Position numbers and translations under genes: made by a program
The notes under the pieces: model-generated
Databases searched by the model: none
What the model saw: only the letters and a program-made list of their open reading frames with translations
Told to the model about the DNA's origin: nothing
Shown: positions 8,763 through 15,587 of the stretch, one piece after another
How positions within the stretch are numbered: the first letter of the stretch is position 1
Layout: each line of letters starts with the position of its first letter
DNA from: Amorphus coralli DSM 19760
GTDB lineage: Bacteria > Pseudomonadota > Alphaproteobacteria > Rhizobiales > Amorphaceae
Assembly: GCF_000374525.1 (NCBI RefSeq)
Contig: NZ_KB894570.1
Location: 248,001 to 312,000 of the forward strand
Direction of reading: 5' to 3'
DNA: 64,000 nucleotides

Positions 8763-9320
8763 TCAGTAGGATGCGGCGGTGATCGGGTTTCCGGTAATCG
8801 CGTTCAGTAGCTCTGCGCGGACCTCGGGATCGGTCCACTTCATGGCGCCCGACCTGAGGGCGACCATCCGGTGACTGGTATCGAGAAGAACGGTGCTTGG
8901 TACCCCTCGCAATCGGAACACGCGCGGCGACCAGCCCTCTGCGTCCTGCCAGATCGGGAAGCCGGCGACGCCAAACTTCGAGCGGAGCGTTCGCGCAACG
9001 TGGTCATACGACATGCGGTCCACGGAGATGACCACCAGATGCCTGCCGAGGCCGCGGCGCTTCAACTCTATGGCGAAGTCGGCAATTTCCGGAAGCTCGC
9101 GCCGGCAGGGCGCGCACCAGGTTGCCCAGAAGTGAACAATGACCGGGCCGCGGGGAAGGACGGAAGACAGGGGGGCATGGCCATCAGCTCCCCTGAGGTC
9201 CACGCGATCGATCGTCAGGGAGCGCGGTGCGAACGATTTCAGGATCTCGGCATGAACGGGAGCAGCTGAAAGAATGAACACAAGGCAGACGAGCGCGCAG
9301 CAAGCACGAACGAGAATCAT
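8763..9320 (-). CDS. TlpA-like periplasmic thioredoxin-fold protein
   Basis: 185-aa exported thiol-disulfide protein. It starts with a signal peptide or anchor (MILVRACCALVCLVFILSAAPVHA), followed by a redoxin domain with the active site WCAPC in VIVHFWATWCAPCRRELPEI and the cis-Pro region RLRGVPSTVLLD. ATG 9320 was chosen because it begins a clean signal sequence and is preceded by AAGGAAAGG; the frame runs 35 codons further upstream without coding character. Members reduce specific periplasmic cysteines, for example during cytochrome maturation. The 236 nt upstream (9321-9556) shows no gene. Confidence 0.85.
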   Translation of the reverse strand: MILVRACCALVCLVFILSAAPVHAEILKSFAPRSLTIDRVDLRGADGHAPLSSVLPRGPVIVHFWATWCAPCRRELPEIADFAIELKRRGLGRHLVVISVDRMSYDHVARTLRSKFGVAGFPIWQDAEGWSPRVFRLRGVPSTVLLDTSHRMVALRSGAMKWTDPEVRAELLNAITGNPITAASY

Positions 9321-9556
9321 ATTGGCCTTTCCTTGGGCGACGAGGGCTTCGAACCGTCCTGCGGACACCCCCAAACCGGCTGCGCACGGGGAGTAACCTC
9401 CATCCATGGCACCCAATTGTTTCAAATCAACGAACCGTCAGAGGGATACACTTCCTTGCGGCCGCTTGTGTGACGGATGCAGCTATCACGCACGCGGCTT
9501 GCGTGTGGATCGCACACGCCGATGTGAACACGGACATTCGGGGCAACAGCGCGGTG

Positions 9557-11170
9557 CTACAGGTGCCCCGTGACCCGCCGTGCAAGGTTTTGCGGCGCGT
9601 CCGGCAACGTGTTGCCACGCCAGACAATGTGCATGTCGGGCCGCAGGAGAAGCAGGTCGCGGCCATATATCGCGCGCGGAGCCCGGTCGGGGAGGGTTAC
9701 CGCCTCGAACGGGGTGCCGAGATCGGCGAAGGCGGATGCCAGCGATCGCGCATCGGCATCGGCGCCGCCCAGTATCAGGAGCGTGTAGCAGCCTTCGCCG
9801 ATGCGGTCCTGGATTGCCGTTCCGTCGTCCAGCCACGCGTGCGGCAGCCGGAAGCCCGGCCACGAGGAGGGCTCGTAGGCCATCAGTCCCGCATCGGGAG
9901 CTTCGCCCTCCTGGTCGATGATGAGTGGCGAGCCCGCGTAGCGGTAGCCAAGCTCGGCGCCGATCATCTCGTTGGTCTTGCGCTGCTCGATGTCTGCGAC
10001 TGACGCGAGGTCGCGGCGCGCCTCTGCACCCGCCGGGGTGTGCTCGGTGATCTCCGGCCGCCAGGCGGCCCGCCACTTGCGGCGGCCGAGCGAGGCATGC
10101 CGAGATGCCCCGACATTGCGGGCTCCCACCGCCCGACGCTCGATCTCGTAGGAGGCGAGAAGCTCGGGGCCGCCCCAGCCGGCGAGCGTCGCGGCCAGCT
10201 TCCAGCCGAGGTCGACAGCATCTCCGACGCCGGTGTTCATGCCGAGCCCGCCGGTGGGGATCATCAGGTGGACCGCGTCGCCAGCGAGGAACACCCTGCC
10301 TTCGCGGTAGCGGTCGGCCAGGAGCAGGTTCTGCTTCCACTCGCCGACATAGAGCATTTCGTAGTCGACCGGCATGGCGACGGTGCGCTCGAACATCGTC
10401 GCCATGTCGGCGTCGGTCTCCACCACGGAGTGGAGAGTGAAGTGGCGGGTGTCGTCCTGAACGATGAGGAAGGTCGAGCGGTCGTCGGCGACGTGGTAGT
10501 GGCGGCCCTTGCCGATGGGGATGCGCTCGAAGAGATCGTCGGCACGGTAGAGGGCCTGGCGCAGGCGGAGGATGTCACCCTCGCCGGCAAGCGCGATGCC
10601 GAGCTTCTTGCGCACCAGGCTGCCGCCGCCGTCACAGCCGACCATGTAGCGGGCGTGGATGGTTTCCGTGGTGCCGGCGGAGGTGCGCAGGGTCGCGGTG
10701 ACGCCTTCAGTGTCCTGGGTGAAGTCCTCCAGGGCGTGGCCATAGCGGACCGACAGACTCGGCAATTGCTCGCACGCCGCCTTGAGGAGTGGCTCCAGCG
10801 TATACTGGGAGATCAGCTGATAGGGTTCGAGCGGCTCCGAGCCATCGTTCGTTCCGCGGATCGCCTCTCTTGCCTCGTCGACGGAGGGGTAGGGCAGATG
10901 CAGCAGCGGCGGGTCGATAACGGTGGTGACGATGAAGACGTCCATCGACACGTCCGACGGGTAGCCGGCTGCCCGGATCGCGTCGGCCATGCCGAGGCGC
11001 CGGTAGATCTCCATGGTACGCGCGTTGCAGCGTTCCATCTTCGGCAGGAACTGGGGGGCCTCTTTCTGCTCCACCAGCGTGCAGCGCACGCCGCGCCGGC
11101 CGAGGTCGAGCGCCAGCGTCAGCCCGACCGGGCCGGCGCCGACGACGAGGACGTCGGTCTCCAGGGTCAT
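9557..11170 (-). CDS. FAD-dependent aromatic monooxygenase (PheA/TfdB-type)
   Basis: 537-aa class A flavoprotein hydroxylase. The N-terminal Rossmann motif is VLVVGAGPVGLTLALDLGRRG. The conserved DG motif reads GCDGGGSLVRKKLGI, and the FAD ribityl motif is RVFLAGDAVHLMIPTGGLGMNTGVGDAVDLGWKLA. A C-terminal thioredoxin-like domain typical of the phenol-hydroxylase group follows. These enzymes add one oxygen to an aromatic ring using NAD(P)H. It lies 10 nt downstream of the amidohydrolase gene on the same strand, so they are probably one operon acting on the same aromatic compound. Substrate is unknown, and no ring-cleavage dioxygenase is visible nearby. Confidence 0.88.
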   Translation of the reverse strand: MTLETDVLVVGAGPVGLTLALDLGRRGVRCTLVEQKEAPQFLPKMERCNARTMEIYRRLGMADAIRAAGYPSDVSMDVFIVTTVIDPPLLHLPYPSVDEAREAIRGTNDGSEPLEPYQLISQYTLEPLLKAACEQLPSLSVRYGHALEDFTQDTEGVTATLRTSAGTTETIHARYMVGCDGGGSLVRKKLGIALAGEGDILRLRQALYRADDLFERIPIGKGRHYHVADDRSTFLIVQDDTRHFTLHSVVETDADMATMFERTVAMPVDYEMLYVGEWKQNLLLADRYREGRVFLAGDAVHLMIPTGGLGMNTGVGDAVDLGWKLAATLAGWGGPELLASYEIERRAVGARNVGASRHASLGRRKWRAAWRPEITEHTPAGAEARRDLASVADIEQRKTNEMIGAELGYRYAGSPLIIDQEGEAPDAGLMAYEPSSWPGFRLPHAWLDDGTAIQDRIGEGCYTLLILGGADADARSLASAFADLGTPFEAVTLPDRAPRAIYGRDLLLLRPDMHIVWRGNTLPDAPQNLARRVTGHL

Positions 11171-11180
11171 GGCGGCCGCC

Positions 11181-12194
11181 TTAGGCCTTGAGCCCGAAGA
11201 GGGATTGCGCGTTGCGGAAGGAGATCTTCTCCCGGTCCTCCTGGCTCATCTCGATGGATTCCAGGACGGCGATGGTGTCGCGGATGTAGCCGGGTCCGCC
11301 CTCCGGATCGAACGGGCAATCGGAGGCGAAGACCGCGCGGTCCGGCCCGTAGAACTCCAGCCCGCAGACCGTCGCCGCGCGCGAGCCGAACACGGCGGTG
11401 TCCGCGTAGAAGTCCTTGAAATAGTCCAGCGGGCGCTTCTTGAGGCGATCGAGGACCAGGGTCAGGTCTTCGTCCGAGGTGCGCTTGCCGAGCTGATCCC
11501 AGCCGGGCCCGACCCGCCCCTCGAAATAGGGGACCATGGCGCCCAGATGATGGGCGACGATCTTCAGGTCCGGGATACGGTCCATGATGCCGGAGAAGAC
11601 AAAGCGGGCCATGGCCGCGCTGGTCTCGTACGGCCAGCCGAAGGTCCACCAGATCTCGTATTGAGATTTGTCTTCCGTGGCGTAGTCCGGCATGCGCGCG
11701 TTGCGCGACGGGTGGAGGAGCAGCGGCCTGCCATGGCGCGCGCAGATCTCGTAGATCGGTTCGAACCGGGCCTCGTCGAGGGGGGCGCCATTGATGTTGG
11801 TGTGGATCTGAATGCCGTTGGCGCCCAGCTCGGTGAAGGCGCGCTCGGCCTCTCGGGCAGCGGCGTCCGGGTCGTTCATCGGCAGGGCGGCAACGTAGCC
11901 GGCGAAGCGGTCTGGATGGCGCGCGATCAGTTCGGCGAACCCGTCGTTGGCGAGCTTCGCCAGTTCCACGGAAACCTCGGGCGGCCCCATCGCCTCAAGC
12001 GGCGGCATGCCAAGTGAGATCACCTGGCTGTAGTCGGAGAACCGGTCCATCACCTTGAAGCGGGTGTCGAGATCGAAGATCGCCGGCACGTTCTGCATGC
12101 GCTTGCCGATGCCGGCGCCAGCACCCTCCAGCGTCTGGATCCGCTGCCAGAGGCTGTCGGGAAAGAAATGGCAGAAGGCATCGATGTAGCGCAT
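11181..12194 (-). CDS. Amidohydrolase (ACMSD / resorcylate decarboxylase-like)
   Basis: 337-aa TIM-barrel metalloenzyme of the amidohydrolase-2 family, which includes non-oxidative decarboxylases of aromatic acids. Conserved sites are LLLHPSR (metal His), IVAHHLGAMVPYFEGR (metal His and catalytic region) and FASDCPFDPEGG (metal Asp). The N-terminal HxH motif is incomplete: the sequence is IDAFCHFFP, with Phe where the first His is expected and the second His kept. This could tune or weaken metal binding. It is the first gene of a pair with the flavin monooxygenase. A dyad likely to bind a regulator lies about 90-120 nt upstream. Confidence 0.82.
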   Translation of the reverse strand: MRYIDAFCHFFPDSLWQRIQTLEGAGAGIGKRMQNVPAIFDLDTRFKVMDRFSDYSQVISLGMPPLEAMGPPEVSVELAKLANDGFAELIARHPDRFAGYVAALPMNDPDAAAREAERAFTELGANGIQIHTNINGAPLDEARFEPIYEICARHGRPLLLHPSRNARMPDYATEDKSQYEIWWTFGWPYETSAAMARFVFSGIMDRIPDLKIVAHHLGAMVPYFEGRVGPGWDQLGKRTSDEDLTLVLDRLKKRPLDYFKDFYADTAVFGSRAATVCGLEFYGPDRAVFASDCPFDPEGGPGYIRDTIAVLESIEMSQEDREKISFRNAQSLFGLKA

Positions 12195-12283
12195 GGGGGT
12201 CTCCTCGGGGCTGCAGGGGCCGTCTTAACGCGGCCATCCGGATGCAAGGTGATGATGAATCCTGTTTGCCTTCCCCTGCGCGC

Positions 12284-12314
12284 ATTGTCCAGAATATTCT
12301 CACAATATGGGAAT
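12284..12314. promoter_or_regulatory. Overlapping inverted repeats upstream of the amidohydrolase (candidate IclR operator)
   Basis: Three dyads overlap. AGAATATTCT (12291-12300) is a perfect 10-bp palindrome. ATTGT (12284-12288) and ACAAT (12302-12306) flank it. ATTCTCA (12296-12302) pairs with TGGGAAT (12308-12314) across CAATA with one mismatch. The site is 90-120 nt before the amidohydrolase start, in the gap after the permease pair. An IclR-family gene lies at 13718-14476, so it is the natural candidate to bind here. Binding is inferred. Confidence 0.5.
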
Positions 12315-12318
12315 GACG

Positions 12319-12894
12319 CTAAGTCGGCATCGCGGCGATGGCCGGCGCATCGTGACCGGTCGGGACGGCCGCCGGGGGACGGTCAGCGCCATGCCACGCC
12401 AGCAGGATTGCTGCTGCAACAAGGCCGGCGGTGGCCGGCAGCATCCAGGCGGAGGCAAAGCGGACAATCACGAAGCGGGGACCGAGAAGCGGCAGCTCGT
12501 AGCTGATCATCCGGTGGAAGGCGAAGATCGACCAGGCAGCCAGAAAGGCGACCATCTGCGCCTGACCGGCGCCAAGCTGCCAGATCACCAGGGCCAGCGG
12601 AAAGGTGAGCATGGGTCCGCCGGGAACGAATGCGCCAAGGCCCGAGGCAACGAGTATTCCGGCGAAGCCACTGTCCGCGCCGATCCAGCTGGAGACATGC
12701 TCGGTGGGGATCAAATGAGCGAGGAAACTGGCCGCCAGGATCGCGAGCGGAATGCGGATGGCAAGAATGCGTCCCTGACGTCCGGCGATTTTAAGCGCAG
12801 GGACGATCTGGCCGGGATCACGGACTGCGAGCCAGGCGACGAGCGCCAGAAGGATGACGGCAAGGACCAGAACCGACGGATCGAGCGGCATCAT
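12319..12894 (-). CDS. Putative permease half (YraQ/DUF318-like), second gene
   Basis: 191-aa integral membrane protein with about five hydrophobic segments. A central GAFVPGGPMLTFPLALVIWQLGAG motif resembles the duplicated core of YraQ/DUF318 permeases. The upstream neighbour has an equivalent motif, so the two genes look like homologous halves of one permease. Its ATG overlaps the stop of that gene by four bases (ATGA), implying coupled translation and probably a heterodimer. Substrate is unknown. Position between the aromatic-catabolism genes and the IclR regulator makes uptake of the same compound possible, but the family is not a known aromatic importer. Confidence 0.55.
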   Translation of the reverse strand: MMPLDPSVLVLAVILLALVAWLAVRDPGQIVPALKIAGRQGRILAIRIPLAILAASFLAHLIPTEHVSSWIGADSGFAGILVASGLGAFVPGGPMLTFPLALVIWQLGAGQAQMVAFLAAWSIFAFHRMISYELPLLGPRFVIVRFASAWMLPATAGLVAAAILLAWHGADRPPAAVPTGHDAPAIAAMPT

Positions 12895-13592
12895 CGCGCC
12901 TTTTCCCGGCGGACCGGCGCCGCGTCTGGCGCGGTCTCGCCCGGCTGGAGGCGCAGCCCGGGCCAGGTCCGGCAGACGGCCCGCGCCGAGAGGCCGGCTA
13001 TGAGGGGCAGGGGAAGCGACGAGACGAAGCGCAACAGGCCGAACTCGAAGCCCATGAAAGGGATCTCCCAGACCAGCAGGCGATTCACGCTGATCGTGGC
13101 CCAGGCGATGAGAAAGGCCATCAGGCAGCCCATGTCGGCGCCGCTGCGGGCCAGGGCATAGACCAGCGGAAAAGAGGCAAATGGGCCGCCGGGCATCACC
13201 GCGCCGAAGACGCTGGCGAGTGCCAGCCCCCTGAGGCCGGACTGCTCACCGAGAAGACGGCCGACCTTATCGCGCGGCACCGCCACCTGTGCGAAGGCCG
13301 CTATGAGGATGCCGAGGGTGAGCTGCGGGATCACCGCGACGATCATCGTGCCTGCGTCCCGGGCCTCCCGCACCACCGCACTGGTCCCGTGAAGCCACCA
13401 GTTCAGCGCTCCGGACACAAGGCAGAGCGCGAGAAAGAAGAGGATCGACCAATCGAGCCTGCGCCTTCGGGCGGGTTGCACAGAGGCGTCGGGTGCATGG
13501 CCTGTAGCGGGGCATGCATCATGGTCGCGCCGTGCCGGCATATCAGGCTCGGTCATGATGGTGGGGGAGTAGAGCGTGCATGATGCGGGCAA
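12891..13592 (-). CDS. Putative permease half (YraQ/DUF318-like), first gene
   Basis: 233-aa membrane protein with a roughly 45-residue charged cytoplasmic N-terminus and then about five membrane segments. The motif GAVMPGGPFASFPLVYALARSGAD aligns with the PGGP motif of the following gene. The start is uncertain. TTG at 13592 has an excellent GGGGAG site five bases upstream, while the in-frame ATG at 13556 has none. It is divergent from the IclR gene across 125 nt. The paired PGGP genes look like a split, internally duplicated permease. Function is not established. Confidence 0.55.
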   Translation of the reverse strand: MPASCTLYSPTIMTEPDMPARRDHDACPATGHAPDASVQPARRRRLDWSILFFLALCLVSGALNWWLHGTSAVVREARDAGTMIVAVIPQLTLGILIAAFAQVAVPRDKVGRLLGEQSGLRGLALASVFGAVMPGGPFASFPLVYALARSGADMGCLMAFLIAWATISVNRLLVWEIPFMGFEFGLLRFVSSLPLPLIAGLSARAVCRTWPGLRLQPGETAPDAAPVRREKAR

Positions 13593-13717
13593 CGCTACTC
13601 CCCTTGCGGCGGAATCCCAATCCCGACATGCGGGATATCGATCATGGCCCTGGTCCCGAAAGACGGGATCGTTGTTGATCTCTCGAGACGGACTTCGCAG
13701 AGTGGCCGGCAGAACGG

Positions 13718-14476
13718 GTGAGCGGAGGCCGCGACGTGCAGAGCCATACGAGGATGCTGGCGATCCTCGATCTCTTTGACGAGCACTCGGTCTCCTGGAG
13801 TGTTGAAGATCTGCACGCCGAGCTCGGCTACACCCGCTCGACCCTCTACCGCTATCTGAAGGTCCTCACCGACGCCGGCTTTCTGACCTCGCTGCCTGGC
13901 CTCGGATACGCTTTGGGACCACGGATTATCGAACTGGATCGAAAGATCCGGATGACGGATCCGCTTCTGCAGGCCGCCCGGCCGGTCATGGCAGAGCTTG
14001 TGTTGGACATTCCCGCAGTTGCGCTCCTGTGCCGGCGCTACCGGCAGAAGGTGCTTTGCGTCCATCAGGAAGCCAGTACTTCGGCCTTCACCAGTGACTA
14101 CGAACGGGGCCGGGCGCGGCCGCTGCTGCGGGGGGCGGCGTCGACCTCGATCCTGGCCTGGCTGCCGAACTATCAGGTGAGCAAGCTCTACAAGGCACGG
14201 CCAGAAGAGTTCGCGGAAGCGGGTCTGGGTGAGAACCTTGCGGAGGTGAAAGCCGGCCTCAAGGCGATCCGGCAGGCCCGGCATGTCATCAGCTACGGTA
14301 TGGTCACCCCCGGCGTTATCGGCGTCGCCGCACCGCTCTTCGACGGGCGCCAGGAGGTGATCGGCTCACTGAGCCTAACCGTGTCCGATACGCCTGCCAT
14401 GCGCGAGCGGCTTGAGGCGGTGACCGGACAGGTGGATTTCTGCGCCCGGGTGGTCAACACGGCGCTTGCAGGCTGA
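13718..14476 (+). CDS. IclR-family transcriptional regulator
   Basis: 252-aa regulator with an N-terminal winged helix (residues about 10-65; WSVEDLHAELGYTRSTLYRYL as recognition region) and an IclR effector-binding domain (about 80-245, including RRYRQKVLCVHQEA and GVIGVAAPLFDG). The start codon is GTG at 13718. IclR proteins control catabolic operons for aromatic acids and similar carbon sources, binding the substrate in the C-terminal domain. It is divergent from the two permease genes and the amidohydrolase/monooxygenase pair. The dyad cluster at 12284-12314 is a plausible target. Confidence 0.88.
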   Translation: MSGGRDVQSHTRMLAILDLFDEHSVSWSVEDLHAELGYTRSTLYRYLKVLTDAGFLTSLPGLGYALGPRIIELDRKIRMTDPLLQAARPVMAELVLDIPAVALLCRRYRQKVLCVHQEASTSAFTSDYERGRARPLLRGAASTSILAWLPNYQVSKLYKARPEEFAEAGLGENLAEVKAGLKAIRQARHVISYGMVTPGVIGVAAPLFDGRQEVIGSLSLTVSDTPAMRERLEAVTGQVDFCARVVNTALAG

Positions 14477-14521
14477 CACGCACTCCGGTCGGCCTTGGGT
14501 CGAAGGCAGATTGGAACCTTT

Positions 14522-14556
14522 CCTCAGCTCAGCGATTTGGAATCGATGAACTGAGG
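14522..14556. promoter_or_regulatory. Long imperfect inverted repeat overlapping the coxB leader
   Basis: Two 16-nt arms pair at 14 of 16 positions around a TGG loop: CCTCAG/CTGAGG outer, TCA/TGA middle and CGATT/AATCG inner. The right arm runs into the GAGGGGGG ribosome-site sequence before the coxB ATG at 14571. As RNA it could hide that site; as DNA it could be an operator. No factor is identifiable. Confidence 0.5.
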
Positions 14557-14570
14557 GGGGACGTTCGCGC

Positions 14571-15587
14571 ATGACCAACCGACCGGCTAAAGTCCGGCGG
14601 AGACCTTCCGGACCGGCCCGCCCGTCTCTCGTCGCACTCCCGATCCTGCTCATGATCGTTGCCGGTTGCGACGGGCCGCAGTCCGCCCTGAGCGGAGCCG
14701 GACGCGAAGCCACCGATGTCAGCCGGCTCTTCTGGGTAATGCTGGTTGGCGGCGCTGCCGTCTGGATCGTGGTGATGGGCACCGCGATCTTCGCCGTGCT
14801 GCAGCCGCCACGCGGTGCCCGGGTTGGAAACGCATTCATCATCGGTGGCGGGGTGGTGTTTCCCGTCGTGGTGCTGGCCGCGCTGCTCGCCTACGGCCTC
14901 TCGATGCTGCCGGACTGGGCTCAGAGCGGAACGCGACTGAAGGTTCACGTGACTGGCGAGCAATGGTGGTGGCGCGTCGCCTACGAGCTGCCGGATGGAA
15001 CGTTGGTCCGCGATGCCAACGAGATCCACCTGCCCGCGGGGGAACCGGTCGAGTTCGTTCTGACCGCCGACGAGGTGATCCATTCCTTTTGGATCCCGGC
15101 CATTGGCGGCAAGATGGACATGATCCCCGGCCGCACAAACCGGCTGGTCCTGACGGCAGAAAAACCCGGCACCTATCGCGGCGTCTGCGCAGAGTATTGC
15201 GGCACATCGCACGCGCTGATGGCGTTCTCGGCGATCGTCCATGAGCGCGACGCGTTCGACGCGTGGCTCGCCGGCCAGGCCAAGCCGGCGGTCGTCGCCG
15301 ACAGCGTCGGCGCGCGTCGTGGCCGGGACCAGTTCATCGCGGCTGGCTGCGGTGGTTGTCACATGATGCGCGGCGTCGTGGAGCTTGGGGATGTCGGGCC
15401 GGACCTGACCCATGTGGGAAGCCGCCGGACCCTCGGTTCCGGTATTCTTCCCAACGATCGCGAAACGCTGGAAGCCTGGGTCCGGAACCCCGATCACCTG
15501 AAGCCGGATGTCGCCATGCCTGGCTACGCCATGCTTCCAGATGCCGATATCGCAGCTATTGCGACCTTCCTGGAGGGGGCGAAGTGA
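14571..15587 (+). CDS. coxB: Cytochrome c oxidase subunit II with fused cytochrome c domain
   Basis: 338-aa subunit II of a caa3-type terminal oxidase. A lipobox ends at Cys33 (LLMIVAGC), so the protein is probably a lipoprotein after cleavage. Two membrane helices follow (about 53-75 and 87-108), then the periplasmic cupredoxin domain with the aromatic patch QWWWRV. The CuA ligands are complete: His171, Cys206, Glu208, Cys210, His214 and Met217 (CAEYCGTSHALM). A C-terminal cytochrome c domain carries CGGCH (260-264) with Met316 as the likely axial ligand. It donates electrons to subunit I. It opens the cox operon and overlaps the next start by one base. Confidence 0.95.
   Translation: MTNRPAKVRRRPSGPARPSLVALPILLMIVAGCDGPQSALSGAGREATDVSRLFWVMLVGGAAVWIVVMGTAIFAVLQPPRGARVGNAFIIGGGVVFPVVVLAALLAYGLSMLPDWAQSGTRLKVHVTGEQWWWRVAYELPDGTLVRDANEIHLPAGEPVEFVLTADEVIHSFWIPAIGGKMDMIPGRTNRLVLTAEKPGTYRGVCAEYCGTSHALMAFSAIVHERDAFDAWLAGQAKPAVVADSVGARRGRDQFIAAGCGGCHMMRGVVELGDVGPDLTHVGSRRTLGSGILPNDRETLEAWVRNPDHLKPDVAMPGYAMLPDADIAAIATFLEGAK

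Noticed and set aside
12307-13161. 284-codon plus-strand ORF across the permease pair
   Set aside because: It is antisense to two overlapping membrane-protein genes, its product is Arg/Gly/Asp-rich without any family pattern, and the minus-strand frames have clear membrane helices and a PGGP motif.
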